Shown here: piece by piece, positions 26,590-38,483 of the stretch
How the letters are laid out: the number at the start of each line of letters is the position of its first letter
Numbering within the stretch: the stretch's first letter is position 1
Assembly (NCBI GenBank): GCA_949317995.1
Contig: OX439050.1
Coordinates: 6,295,471-6,359,470, forward strand
DNA: 64,000 bases
Reading direction: 5' to 3'
From: Acholoe squamosa
Taxonomy: Eukaryota > Annelida > Polychaeta > Phyllodocida > Polynoidae
Made by a program: the position numbers and the translations under genes
The notes under the pieces: generated by a model
Seen by the model: only the letters and a program-made list of their open reading frames with translations
Told to the model about the DNA's origin: nothing
Databases searched by the model: none

Positions 26590-26785
26590 GAAGTCCCCTT
26601 CGGGTTTCCCTAGCCCACTTAAAAGGCTCTCTCCTCTTTCCTAACCCCTCGGATGTGTGTGGTGCACACCTGTGCAGGCACCGACACATTCCACTGTGAA
26701 ATTGTGTAATGTAGTTCTCGACATGAATATGACCTTAGCTGTCAAAATGGCGTTAAACATCTATTACTCACTCACTCACTCACTC
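26590..26785 (+). mobile_element. Possible SINE/LINE 3' end
   Basis: The segment ends TGTCAAAATGGCGTTAAACA then ATCTATT and a run of ACTC repeats. A CGTTAAAC motif followed by a short simple-repeat tail is typical of non-LTR elements in molluscs. No internal pol III boxes were confirmed. Confidence 0.35.
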
Positions 26786-27078
26786 AGAAGTTCCCTCAGG
26801 TATCGATGTGAGTAGTATATGGACATTGGCATTATAGCAGGTAGCTTGAGCTCTGGCTACAAGATTCAAAATCCATAAAGCGATCTGTAGCCAGGGCCCC
26901 CAGACCCCCTTGAACCTCCCTACCTCCTATTTTAGGGGCCTGACCTGCTCTCATTCTCCACTCTCCTACCTGAGCCTTAGAAATGACTTGCTCTCATTCT
27001 CCACTCTGGCAAGACGGTAGACTCACTTCATTGGAGTGTCATACAGACCCTTCGGGAGTTTAGGTATTAACCGCCTAG

Positions 27079-27423
27079 CAGGGGTGTAGGAAAAGGGGGG
27101 GGCCAGGGGGGCCCATGCCCCCCAATCACAAAGGAAGGGGGGCCTGAGTATGTCTGGGCCCCCCAAAAAAGAACTTGCCAAGAATTCATAATAGATTGGA
27201 TAAGCAGCTAAAACTTTGCATCGCAAATAAGATTAATATTGTAATGGGATAGGGAAAAGGAGGGCATGAGCCTCAAATCATGTCTAAAATTCCCCAAAAA
27301 TTACTTTTCTGTAAAATTCTATCTATGTATGTATAGGCATCATCGCGCTTAAGCGACAATTCAGGGTGGTTGTGATGGGGCCCCCACTGGGCCCCCAATG
27401 AAGATTTGCTTCCTACGCCTCTG
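27079..27423. mobile_element. 345-bp TIR element with CCTAG target duplication
   Basis: Ends are CAGGGGTGTAGGAA at the left and, reverse-complemented, CAGAGGCGTAGGAA at the right. CCTAG flanks both sides (27,074-27,078 and 27,424-27,428). Inside are GGGGGCCC blocks in both orientations and no open frame. A hAT-like element with a 5-bp duplication fits. It sits inside a foldback-family copy, whose right part continues at 27,429. Confidence 0.7.
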
Positions 27424-27428
27424 CCTAG

Positions 27429-27545
27429 GGTCAGCATGTTGCACCAATGAGGTGCTGGTGAGCAGTCTTACCAGCACTTCATTGGTGCACCATGACGACC
27501 AATGGGCATGATGCACTCTTGCATCAGCGGCCTTTAAACGGTTAA
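27429..27545. repeat. Foldback family copy, right part
   Basis: Hairpin of GTTGCACCAATGAGGTGCTG and GCACTTCATTGGTGCACCAT around GTGAGCAGTCTTAC, ending GCATCAGCGGCCTTTAAACG. The left part appears to be separated from it by the MITE at 27,079-27,423. Confidence 0.7.
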
Positions 27546-28112
27546 ACCTTCCCACAAAAAGGGCCTGACTTATAGGATATGACATGTTGCTGCCTTTGTT
27601 TCCATCTCTATGTCTCCTAACAGGGATTTATAAACATGTTTTATGTGCACTTATGGAGCATACAGGATACCACAACAGGGGCTCAGCCATTCATTACCAG
27701 CAGACAGGATGACGGGGGGTGAGAGGGGGACGAGGTGAGGGTGAGGGGGAGGGGTAAAAAGGGCCTATGGTGATATGTAGAAAGAGATAAATGTGTTGCA
27801 TTAATTATCTTCTGCTAAGACAAAACATTGGCCATCTCAGGCCTCACTACCGATGACCAAAAAAAATCCCCATATAGTGAGGAATTAGATTAAACCCCCC
27901 CCCCCACACACACACACATACATTTGAGTGTGCTGTTGTTGTTCAATGCCATCTCAACAGCTATATATATATGGTCATATTCATGATGAGATAACTCCAT
28001 CAGACATAAAGAAAATGAGTAAATGTTTCCATGGTTGCACATATGGGCTCCAGAGAGAGAGAGACAGATAAAAAGGGGGACAGAGAAGCTGATTTTAACC
28101 CATCTGACCTAC

Positions 28113-28705
28113 CATATCCCCCTCCTTCCCGAATTTGATAAATGACCCATTCCATGCACAATCTGCTGTATTTGGCTTGCCATAGCTCCCCGTTTCCCCC
28201 AATATGACAAATGGCCATTCCATGCACTATATGCTGTATTTGGCTTGCCATAGCCTCCTCCCCTCCTAATATAACAAATGGCCTATTCTATGCACAATCT
28301 GCTGTATTTGGCTTGCCATAGCCTCCTCCCCTTCCAATATGGCAAATGGCCCATTCCGTGCACAATCTGCTGTATTTGGTTTGCCATAGTCCCTTTACTC
28401 AAATATAACAAATGGCCCATTCTGTGCACAATCTGTTGTATTTGGCTTGCCATAGCTCCCCTTTCCCCCCAATATGACAAATGGCCATTCCATGCACTAT
28501 ATGCTGTATTGGGCTTGCCATAGCCTCCTCCCCTTCCAATATGGCAAATGGCCCATTCTGTGCACAATCTGGTGTATTTGGCTTGCCATACCCCACCCCC
28601 CTGCCCACCCCGATATGGCAAATGATCCATTCCATGCTGTATTTGGCTTGTCATAGCCCCCTCCCCCACCCTGATATGGCAAATAGCCCATTTCATTCAG
28701 GGGGT
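28113..28705. repeat. Minisatellite of about 68 bp, roughly 9 copies
   Basis: Units contain ATATGACAAATGGCCCATTC, CATGCACAATCTGCTGTATT and TGGCTTGCCATAGC, with a C-rich spacer of variable length. One further displaced unit lies at about 28,870-28,955. Overlapping frames on both strands (60-137 codons) arise from the repeat. Confidence 0.9.
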
Positions 28706-29519
28706 TAGATTTCTCCCACCAACTCATGGAATTTTGGGGCGGGTCTTGGGGCCATTTGTTTGAGGCTCTGCCGATATTTCGCTCTTTGCTATGTTCAGTT
28801 TGGGGCCTTGTAGCTCATTCCACAAGCAAAACTCAAGCAAAGCTGACCTAAGAATTCATAGATCCCCTGAATGAACAATATGCTGTATTTGGATTGCTAT
28901 AGCTACCTCCCCCCCATATGACAAATGGCCCATTCCATGCACAATCTGGTGCTGCACAGGGAGCTGACAGACATGCAGCAGAATTACCACTGGCAGAAAA
29001 AGGTTATATTATGGCAGGCCTGAAGGCAGTGGTTTATTGGTGAGGAGGAGGAGGCTGGTGGGTAGGTGGGTGGGTGGGAGAGGGTGCAAGGGGTTGCTTT
29101 AGAAGCTGTAAGAGGCCATGGTAGATGGGTTGTGAATAGAATGCTTTATGTAAAAAATAGAAAGAATTATCATGATCATGATAGAGGTGCAAATATTATA
29201 TTATAAGATAATTGTGACGGAAATAGTAGGATTTGAAGTAGATTGGGATAAAATAATGAAAATGAACATAGGGTGAAAAATTTATATACAATTTGTACAC
29301 AGATCACATCATGTGAAAATAATTGTGTATGTACATAGACGCTTTAGGGTTTTGAGGTGGTATGACTGATTTATTTACTACCAGGGCAGAGTTGGCTTGT
29401 CTATCTAAAGACAAGATAACCCCATAGGCCATGACATAAATAAGGCATCGTTGAATACGGACAACCTTACCTTGGTGAATATGATGCAAAAATATTCATG
29501 GACATTTGCTTATGTATCT

Positions 29520-29750
29520 CCTGCCTTTGAGCCACGTCTTATACACAGATCTGAGACCTGCTGCACTTTATAGAATCAGCTAAAGTCTGGGTGCATCTTA
29601 TAGGCGAGGTCCATTTTACGATAGAACGGTACTAAACCTTTACAAATCAAGGCCCAGGTGCACGAAGGAATCTACTTTATCTCTATGGTGCATGTATTAG
29701 GGTGCGCCTTATATGCGAAGTGTGCCTTATCTGTGGGAGATTACGGTAGG
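29520..29750. repeat. Relic of TACGGTA-ended repeat
   Basis: Contains GGGTGCGCCTTATATGCGAA, GTGTGCCTTATCTGTGGGAG and the end ATTACGGTA. Similar relics lie at about 33,069-33,235 (GGCTTATACTAG, GTTACGGTA) and 36,715-36,805 (GGCTTATATGAG, TTTACGGTT). Confidence 0.5.
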
Positions 29751-30780
29751 TGGAAATAGGGGAGGGGGCCAGGGTGGTTACTACATAAGAGTGAATTAGA
29801 GGGTGGGAGAGTATTTATGATTTGAGTTATGGGAGGCTTAGAGGGGCTGAAGAGGGTAGGACCTAGGGTAGGGGCCGACAAGTAGGTTCACCATACTGGC
29901 CAATGAGGTCATGACCTCAACTTGTTTCAGGATTAGAGTTCCGGTTCCGGTTCTGATCCCAGTCTCCCACGGTAACCATGACAACGTCCAGCTTTCCCCT
30001 ACCCCAGCACCACCTGGTGGTGTACTGGTTAGTTATACTAAAATCAGGCTCTGCTGTTGTAATGCTAACCTTAGGGCTTAGGGTAAAGCACGGCCCTAGC
30101 GAGTAGTTAGGATTGGACTGGTTCCTTGGAGTGCCATGTGCATGTTGATATCAGCGACATTTAGCACTGATCTCATAGTTTGCGAGTATAGTACCCATTT
30201 GAATAACACGTGAAGTAACAAGATCGGAACTGTCATGGCTGTGTATACACATTAACAAGAAACCTCGCTAGATCGCAAAAGCAGAATCTGGCTGAATTAT
30301 AGAGTCTTCATTAACCTGAAAGGGGTTAAAAGAGCTGGGTTGAAAAAGCAGATTTAAAGACCTTACTAACAATGGGAAAACCTAAGAGGCTTTTGAGCCC
30401 AATGCTAATTCCCATAGGAGGTGCGAATGGGATCAACATTCCCACGCTTTTAGGCACAAGTGGTGCAAAAAATTGATGAATGATATGGTTGTGACCCCCC
30501 ACAATAACTCTCTCATGCGCAAGGTTAGAATAGCATTATAATTATAGAAGACTGCTGGATACCTTCAAACCAAGCCAAGCCGGGCGCCGAGGTGTGAGAC
30601 CCAGCTTCTACAGGTAGGCGGGACGAGTCCCAGTTCCGGCGAACTTTTTTCTTTGCCGTGAATACACACACTATGGTAGGCTTCGAGTCCCGGGGAAGGG
30701 GAACGATTTTTGTTTTCAACTTGAATTTATTGATATTCTATTGATTATCTATTGATATCGTGTAATAAAAGTAAGTCTAT
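29751..30780. other. No gene recognised
   Basis: Two weak T-loop-like motifs (GACGAGTCCCAG near 30,623; TTCGAGTCCC near 30,681) are present, but no cloverleaf can be folded around them. No domain-bearing frame. Confidence 0.45.
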
Positions 30781-30879
30781 GGATAATTCATGACTTGTGT
30801 GTGTTAGCAAAGGATAATTACACTCGGGCTGCACCCTCGTGTAATTATCCTTTGCTAACACACGCGTCATGAATTATCC
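30781..30879. repeat. Near-perfect 46-bp-arm hairpin
   Basis: Starts GGATAATTCATGAC and ends GTCATGAATTATCC. The inner arm halves, containing TTAGCAAAGGATAATTACAC and its complement, match perfectly around a CTGCA-type loop. Outer sequence (ATTGATTATCT / ATTGATTACTT) suggests a short foldback MITE. Confidence 0.8.
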
Positions 30880-31350
30880 ATTGATTACTTGTTCATTAAT
30901 GAATGACAACAAAATGTTCAGCCCCAAAGTACGAAACCGGATTGGTTCCCAGTAGTGTCATGTGCATGCTGATGATGACATAGTAACTTACGGCTCTGTT
31001 CTGGCACCAGACTTGTTCCTGGCACGTTATGCAGTTTGCAAGTATGGTCCCTATCCAAATAGCGCGTGAAATTCCCAGGTCAGAACTGTCATGTTAATTG
31101 CAGGGTTCAATATAACAGTCTGCTCTGCTGGGCCCTTAACTTACCATGGTCTGGTCCCTTCTAGAACTGCCACCCCAGGCTCAGCGCTGTAGGCCCTTAC
31201 CCTTGTCAGGAATAATAGGCCTTAACAAAGTCAGCCATTGCTTCCCAGGCTGCAGGAGAGACCCTGCTCTTCACCCTAGTCATCTATCAAAATTATGGTT
31301 AGCACTTTAGAGGACTCATTACTCCACATGCGTTATCCTAAGCAACTTTA

Positions 31351-31651
31351 GGCCACACCAAAAAAATAAGTTGGTCTACAGATTTTGGTTTTGAAAAAAT
31401 GGTGGGAGCGAGTGATTTTTTTTTTTTTTAATAATTTTTTGGTGTCCAATGGATTCCTTGCTGGGAAATTGAGGCGGTCAAACAAATTTTATTTTTTTAA
31501 AAATTTTGCCAAACATGACAAAGAGAAAACTTGTAGAAAGTGAAGCGAGCAAAATCCGTAGACAAGATTTTTTTCAAAGAAAAAAAAAATTTGTATTTCT
31601 GAAAATGTGAAGAGGGCGATCCGTAGAGCAACTTATTTTTTTGGTGTGGCC
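31351..31651. mobile_element. PIF/Harbinger-like MITE
   Basis: A 301-bp element with terminal inverted repeats: GGCCACACCAAAAAAATAAG at the left, its complement at the right, continuing with mismatches through GTTGGTCTACAGAT. It is flanked by TTA on both sides (31,348-31,350 and 31,652-31,654). A TWA target duplication is diagnostic of PIF/Harbinger. The interior is A/T-rich and non-coding. Confidence 0.8.
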
Positions 31652-32189
31652 TTACCAGCGGCATTTCCAGTTCACCAGGGTCTTCATGATGCATGATTGA
31701 AGGAAACCCTGTCGAGTAACTTGCCAGGGCTTCTTTGATGAATCATAACAATTTAATCTCAATGCTTGAAGCCAAGTGTTTACTTCCCACCGAAGTTGAA
31801 ATCAAATGAAAGTCCTCGGTGATTATTGAAATTGCATGATGTTTCCCATAGATTTAATTAGTGTCACATTAGCTTATTGCTACAATCTGTGCCTCTAGGC
31901 TTTAAAATGAATTGTTGTGAATGCAGTGTTCAATTCAGGGTTGCGCACCCCCTTCTCTTTGCCAGTACTTTATTGTTTACCTTCCCCTTTTAAGCCTTTA
32001 ATTTAGCTAAAATAGACGCTAAATTTTGAAAATCCTGAATCTGCAAAACAACCTTTTTCGCTAAGTCATGTTGTTGAAATAAATGTAACCATGTTTTCTC
32101 TATATATCTTAGGTGAGTGATCCGATTGTTGGTGGTCTACATTGCCTGTTATATCTGCTATGAAAGGTAGGAAAATGAATGGCCCCTTA

Positions 32190-32350
32190 ACCTGCTGATG
32201 CAGGAGTGCATCATGGCCATTGGGTGTCATGATGCACCAGTGAAGTGCTGGTGAGTCTGCTCGCCAGCACTTCATTGGTGCATCATGACAACGCTCCAGT
32301 CTATGTCAATCCTGTAGGGTCGACATGAGTAACTCGCCAGGGCTGCACTT
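32190..32350. repeat. Foldback family copy
   Basis: Hairpin near 32,227-32,288 with arms CATGATGCACCAGTGAAGTG and CACTTCATTGGTGCATCATG. A degraded hairpin of the same family is at about 32,945-33,005. Confidence 0.7.
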
Positions 32351-34065
32351 ACAGCTATAGAACCCTGAATGCTGATTGTAGGGGGAGGTATTAAGGAAAC
32401 CCAAAGTACTATAATGTATCACCATTAGACTCAGGAATATGGTAAATGAATAAATTACTTAATGTTGGTCAACCCCATGGCAAACATGTACATTGAATTA
32501 CGGTAGTTTATGTACAATCCAATAATTCAGGGATGAACATCTCGGGACAATGCCCAAGACCCTTCTTTTTCCTTAATATCATCAGAAAGTGGATTTGATT
32601 GGGGCGTGTGGTGAGAATTTGCCCAGACTTAGATAAATTTAGTCCATGGAAGTGACCCACCTTAATAACATGCAGCTCATGGCAGCCATAATCAGGACAG
32701 CTCATTTCATAAGTAGGAGTCAGTATAATTACTACAGGAGCACTTTTTGTGCCGGTTATGTCTGCAAAGGGACCGATAGCCCAGCTCACTGGTCTGCAAA
32801 ATGAGATCTCGATTAAAAAAAACCTAAGAATTGAACGGCTTAAAATGCTCTTGGAAAAGAATTATGTTATTAGAATACTGAACAGGCTTATTCTGGCTTC
32901 AGTGGGCTTTTACTCTTTAAGGATGAAAAGCGACATTTGTCATTCTGATGAACCAATGAAGAGCTGGCGGGACTGCTGTCCAGCACTTCATTTGAGCATC
33001 ATGCAGACACTCTCTGGGAGTGAAACAGCCCCTGGAGGGCCACCATGAGCCGCACCCTTGACTTTTCAATGAGCTATAAGGTGCATCTGGCCCTTGAAAA
33101 TAGTAGGTTTAGTAGTGTTCTACGGTGCCAAATACCCTCCTATAAGCTGCACCCTTCTTTGGTCTCATCCTATAAGCCTAACTTTAATTTGGATTCTGGT
33201 ATAAGCCGCGGCTTATACTAGATTAGTTACGGTATTACACTTATGGAAGCCTCCCTTTCCTGAAAATGTTATCCAAAATCCTGGTTTTATTTTGATTGAC
33301 TAGGGTGTTGTAGGCCTATATAATTGGCACAGGGTATCCCCTGGGCAATTGGAGCCGGGTTTTCAGTCAGATCCACAAATTTGTAATCACCAACTTTAGG
33401 GTGTAATCATTCAGTGATATACTGTTAGTTTACACATTTTTCAAAAGCCAAAGGAAAGTTTCAAATCTCATCTATCAGACAACATTTTGTCCTTTATGGT
33501 GAGTGATGTCTTTCTCTACGAAGAAAGCTGTTGTACTTACGCCATGTTTTTGGGAGCTATACTGACTACAAGTTCTTTAACCATTGGGTCTATGGGTCAG
33601 ATAGATTTTGGCGATGAAATTAGCACATGGAGTCCTATGGGTAATCACCAAGTGAGACACTTTTTTTCAGCCGACAATGTTTACAGTATCCAAGCTATAC
33701 ACATAACACATTGGGGACTGAGCGATAAACTAAGCATGCTAAGGATAAAGTTCGTGTAGAGCCTGGTTGTAATCAATGAGCCCACAGCACTATACAGGCT
33801 GATACAGTATCTGAATGTCAATAACCTGTTGATTATTATGTTAGATAACAGAATATCCCAGGGTCATATATATGATACTGATGATATTAGCAGTATTCTA
33901 TACAATTGCTATTTATACCAATTTGCAGCTCGTATTACACAAACATGTGTGCATCTAATGAATGCTCACAATATGTCACAAGCTTGGTTAAATTTTGATA
34001 AAAAAAAAAAAAAAAAAAAAAAAGGACAACTAGAAATAGAATGATTAGTGATCTAGCGGGATTAG
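32351..34065. other. No gene recognised
   Basis: Contains a degraded foldback piece (32,945-33,005), a TACGGTA relic (33,069-33,235) and an A-run at 34,001-34,023. The frames at 32,749-33,048 and 33,487-33,759 have no recognisable domains. Confidence 0.5.
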
Positions 34066-34280
34066 TACCGTAAATCCCCGGTCATAAGCCGGATTTTTTT
34101 TTCTATTTTGGGCCCAAACCGGCTTCTAAATTTTTCCCAAAGTCTCCCCCCGGCTTATGACCGGGTTTTTTTTACTATAGAATAAAGAGAAAATGGTAAA
34201 AATTTGATCCCAAAACCGGCTTTTAGGATTTCCCTGAACTCTCCCCCCGGCTTATGACCGGGGCCGGCTTGTGACCGAGT
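34066..34280. mobile_element. TACCGTAA-ended foldback element, copy 1
   Basis: Starts TACCGTAAATCCCCGGTCAT then AAGCCGG. Inverted CCGGCTTATGACCGGGG blocks lie inside and at the right edge, where the terminal TTTACGGTA is missing. Confidence 0.65.
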
Positions 34281-34305
34281 AATCAGCTAATGAAATAATA
34301 CCAAC

Positions 34306-34749
34306 TACCGTAAATCCCTGGTCATAAGCCGGATTTTTTTTTCTATTTTGGGCCCAAACCGGCTTCTAAATTTTTCCCAACCCCCCCGGCTTAAGACCGG
34401 GGTTTTTAAAAAGTTTAAGTAAATTTTTTACCAAATTTCAATAAAAATCAATAGAAAATAAAATTACTTTAATATGTACGATTTTTACCATACAAGTTTA
34501 TTTCAATGTGTTTTCTATAAGAAATCAATAAAAAAATTGATAGAAATATGGCTAATTTTCCTCAAAAATTGGTGAGATTTTTGAGTTTTAGGGGGGGTAA
34601 GGGGGGGTCAAGGGACTTAACTCACCCCCCGGCTTATGACCGGGGTTTTTGCAAAAGTCTAAAATGCACCAAAACCGGCTTATAGATTTTGCCTGAACTC
34701 ACCCCCCAGCTTATGACCGGGGCCGGCTTATGACCGAGGATTTACGGTA
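34306..34749. mobile_element. TACCGTAA-ended inverted-repeat element, 444 bp
   Basis: Left end TACCGTAAATCCCTGGTCAT; right end, reverse-complemented, TACCGTAAATCCTCGGTCAT. The 27-bp termini differ at very few positions. Internal GGCTTATGACCGGGG blocks create nested foldbacks. It is non-coding. The superfamily is not assigned, as no clear target duplication is visible. A third, more diverged copy occupies about 34,760-34,965. Confidence 0.7.
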
Positions 34750-34965
34750 CCATTTTGTTGTTGTTGTTGCTATTTCGGGTCAAGATCAGCTTCTAAATTC
34801 TTCCCGAAGTCTACCACTTGGCTTATAACCAGGGTTTTATCACTTTTTTGTGGTTTTATTATAATAAAAAATAATTAAAATTAGGTCCTGAAATTGGCTT
34901 TTAGTATTTCTCCAAAGTCTAATCCCGGCTTATGACTAAGGTTGGCCTGTAAACAGAGTTTTACA

Positions 34966-35849
34966 GTGTTCACTGTGAGCTTCTCGTGGGCAACTGGTAC
35001 CCATCTGATAGCTTATATCAGTGATAACTCACTGGTAACAAGCTTCAGCAATGGCCCCGCCCATTGGAGAGATCTGCTACCTCCAACGATGTTTGCCAGA
35101 GTCATGAGAATGAGTCTTATTATGCCTCAGGCAGTGCCACAGGATAATGTGATACTAAATGAAATAAATTTGATGCTGCTGATATAAAATCATTCACCAG
35201 ATTGTCCTTCAATTAATTTGGTTATCTCCATATGGGCTAGATAGTGCTTCATGCCAGCACAGGTTGATAATGCATTACTATATTCATCTTAATAAATGCA
35301 CCTACTCTAATAAGTGCACCTTCCCTATTATGGGCCATCAGCGCACTCCCAAGTAACTAATCGTGCAAATACATTGAAATCTATAAAGAGATAATTTACC
35401 AATTTTATTGAACCTTTATTGCCATAAATCTCGTCAGAAGCCTCTGAGAGGTTTTATGGTTGACTTAAATTTGAATATTTTCACCTTAAATAAAAAAAGA
35501 CGAAAGAATAGATGAATAAAAAAGGTGTATGGAGGGTTGAATTTTTTCTCCATCAGGGCATCAGAAACTAGATCTCTTTCTTTACAGCCCCATCCTCCAC
35601 TGTGATGTCATCAAATTTGCCTCAACCCCAAAAGTGTGTTTTTGATCGAGTTTTTATGCTAGTCTATAATTACAGCTGAAATTGCCTATAAGCTATGGCT
35701 TATATGAGGTTAGTGCTTGGTTGTAAATCATGTGTCATGTCTAAAATCCAATAGCTGTTTATGTTAATCTACATAGAGAAGAAGTCATAACTTGTTCTCG
35801 TGACACCCAGTCTCTTCTATACAAGGCACACAATAGAGGCTGTAAGATT
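34966..35849. other. No gene recognised
   Basis: The 81-codon frame at 34,942-35,187 has no recognisable domain. No other repeats noticed except a short GCTATGGCTTATATGAGG relic near 35,690. Confidence 0.45.
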
Positions 35850-36540
35850 TGTGATGTTAACCCTTTAAGTGCCGCTAATGCATTAATGTATCATGCCCAT
35901 GCATTACTGTATCATGACCATGCATTAATGTATCATGCCCATGCATTAATGCATCATGCCCATGCATTAATGTATCATGCCCATCATGATGCATTAATGA
36001 ATCATGCCCATGCATTAATATATCATGCCCATCATGATGGATTAATGTATCATGCCCATCGTGATGCATTAATGTATCATGCCCATCATGATGCATTAAT
36101 GTATCATGCCCATCATGATGCATTGATGTATCATGCCCATCATGATGCATTAATGTGTCATGCCCATCATGATGTATTAAAGCATCATGCCCATCATGAT
36201 GCATTAATGTATCATGCCCATCATGATGCATTAAAGCATCATGCCCGTCATGATGCATTAATGTATCATGCCCGTCATGATGCATTTATGTATCATGCCC
36301 GTCATGATGCATTAATGTATCATGCCTGTCATGATGCATTAATGTATCATGCCCATCATGATGCAATAAACTTTACTTGTCAGGGCTTCATTCATGCATC
36401 ACTCTGACCCTTCGGGACTGGTACGCTCCTGGAGGATGCTCCAATGAAGTGCTGGTGAGCAGTCTCACCAGCACTTCATTGAGGCGTCATGGCAACCAAT
36501 GGGCATGATGCACTCCTGTGCTAGCAGCTCTCAATGGTTA
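35850..36540. repeat. Foldback copy with internal minisatellite expansion
   Basis: The left end TTAACCCTTTAAGTGCCGCT and right end CTAGCAGCTCTCAATGGTTA are family termini. Between them a 24-bp motif (CATGATGCATTAATGTATCA then TGCC) is repeated about 18 times from 35,885 to 36,365. The usual hairpin follows at about 36,434-36,480 (CCAATGAAGTGCTGGTGA against TCACCAGCACTTCATTG). His/Met/Asp-rich frames on both strands are repeat artefacts. Confidence 0.8.
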
Positions 36541-37127
36541 AACACTAAAACGTTCTCGCATGTCAAGAGAATAGAAGAAATATAAAACCATTTGGCAATA
36601 TGAAAGAGGTCACTCTGGTACAATAATCATAAAAGCAAGTCTTCTTCTTCCAAACAAAGGAAACTAAGAAGTAGATTTAAAACATGACTGTGCTGTAGTT
36701 TAACCATGTAAGGGCATATATATATAAGCCTGACTTTGGGCTGAGCCAAACTCTCATTTGGGTTCTGGCACTACCCACGGCTTATATGAGAGAGTTTACG
36801 GTTGTAGCACTGTTCTAAAACCCTGCGTAGAAGGTGTAGTCGCAAGACCTCATAGACTATACCACTATATATATATATACGTTTAATAAGTCTTCTGAAA
36901 AGCCATCCTACCTTCAATGTTCAATTGGTCTATAGGCCATTACTTGTTCTGGTAACTGGCAAGCTGAGCACTGATAACAGCCACTTTAATAGACCAAAAA
37001 GATCTGCAATGAATAGAGGGGATTATCTGATTGGTTGATAATGCATTCCACTTGCATCCTATAAGCTCTACCAACTAATCACCTTCAAAGGGAGCTAGCC
37101 TCATTTTTCACACACACAAAAAAAGCT
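36541..37127. other. No gene recognised
   Basis: Contains a TACGGTT-ended relic at 36,715-36,805 and (AT) runs near 36,867. Nothing else. Confidence 0.45.
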
Positions 37128-37268
37128 GTTGAAATAATGGCGCAATCGTCGTCCCAAAGTTGCCAGCTATCCGTTGTTGTTTTTTTTTTTTTTTTCAGTG
37201 AGATTCCTTGTACCAACACACTGCGACCTGGGGCTTCTTGTAAAACCACACTGGTTCACTGCAATACA
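37128..37268. repeat. Dispersed repeat, partner of 17,128-17,262
   Basis: Carries the same ordered blocks as the 17-kb copy (CCCAAAGTTGCCAGC, TTGTTGTT with a T-run, GAGATTCCTTG, CTGGGGCTTCTTGTAAA). Confidence 0.6.
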
Positions 37269-38483
37269 ATAACAGTGGTTCACTGTTCAGGTTTACGAGG
37301 GTCCCTGGTAGATTCAACAGTTACCTTCTTACAGTGTAGTGTTACAGTGAGCATGCGCAGTGCAGGCTGTATACACATGTGGCCTCAGTTCTTACTGCCC
37401 ATTTGTTTTACACAATGGGGCTTGTTTACCCCCACCCACCAAACAACAGTGGTGTCAGCTGGTGAGTGAATGAGCAACTACTGATATTTGTAGACTAAAA
37501 CCGTCAGTTTGCATATCGTCGACTTAGTGCGAGAAGGTTGTAACTGACATTTTAGCAAAAATGAGGTTCCTTCTGTTTTAACATGTATTGACACTTATCT
37601 AGCTACTATGAAAGTACTGAAGCTATGTCTATGAATTGTGTGCCTACAGGCTCCATAGCAATATTGCTGTATCCACTTGGAACTAAAGTAAGTAACACTC
37701 CACTTCTGCAAAACTGGAAACAATGTAGTTGCAAATTTCTTGCACTAAGGTGGCAATATAAGGCACACCCTGACTTGCCTCAATAGAGATGAAAACTTAC
37801 CATAATACCTTGTCTATAAGGCGCACCTTAGAAATACAATTTGGCCATAGGGACCCCAAGTATTCACTGTGGAACTCACAAATGACGAAAAAATAGGTCA
37901 CAATGATAAGAGATGGACCAAAATATTGCTCGGCTTGTTTTTTTGGGGGAGATTCTTTGGAATGTTATATATCAATGATACCTATTTGTTATGACTCCAT
38001 TTTGAGAATTGAACAGCACTTCTAGAGAAATCAAAGTATGGGGCAAAGTAGGCTACACCCCCAAAGTAGTCCCGCTGAAAGCACTATGGTTCCCTATAGA
38101 GAGCAGATATGTGGATCAACACAGTAAAAGGTATGCCCGCGAGGGTGTACGTGGGCGTACCATTTACCGTGTTGATGATGGCAGGGCATAATGGCCCTGA
38201 GGGCCCTATGTTGGCCATCAAGATTTTACATCTGCAAAACCTAGCGTGCCACAGCGATTTTGGTAATACTGCATTAAGGAATGATGCATTAATGCATTGG
38301 CGGCTCTTAAAGGGTTAACTACCCTTCTCATAAACCTCCCAGGGTAAAGTGCAATCCACTGTCCACCGACAGCGCCCCTACATGTAACCATCCAAACTTA
38401 GGGCACAAATAAAGGCTAAATAAATAAATGATAAAAAGAAATGTACCATTACTAGCTGGAAGCACCTCTTCTATATGATATTA
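37269..38483. other. No gene recognised
   Basis: A foldback right end is at 38,275-38,318 (GATGCATTAATGCATTGGCG, CTTAAAGGGTTAAC). The overlapping frames at 38,009-38,318 have no domain. The outer retroelement starts at 38,484. Confidence 0.5.

Noticed and set aside
30580-30700. tRNA or tRNA-derived SINE
   Set aside because: Isolated T-loop-like motifs without a foldable cloverleaf or A box.
35875-36407. His/Met/Asp-rich frames on both strands
   Set aside because: Translation of the CATGATGCATTAATG minisatellite; no metal-binding protein is implied.
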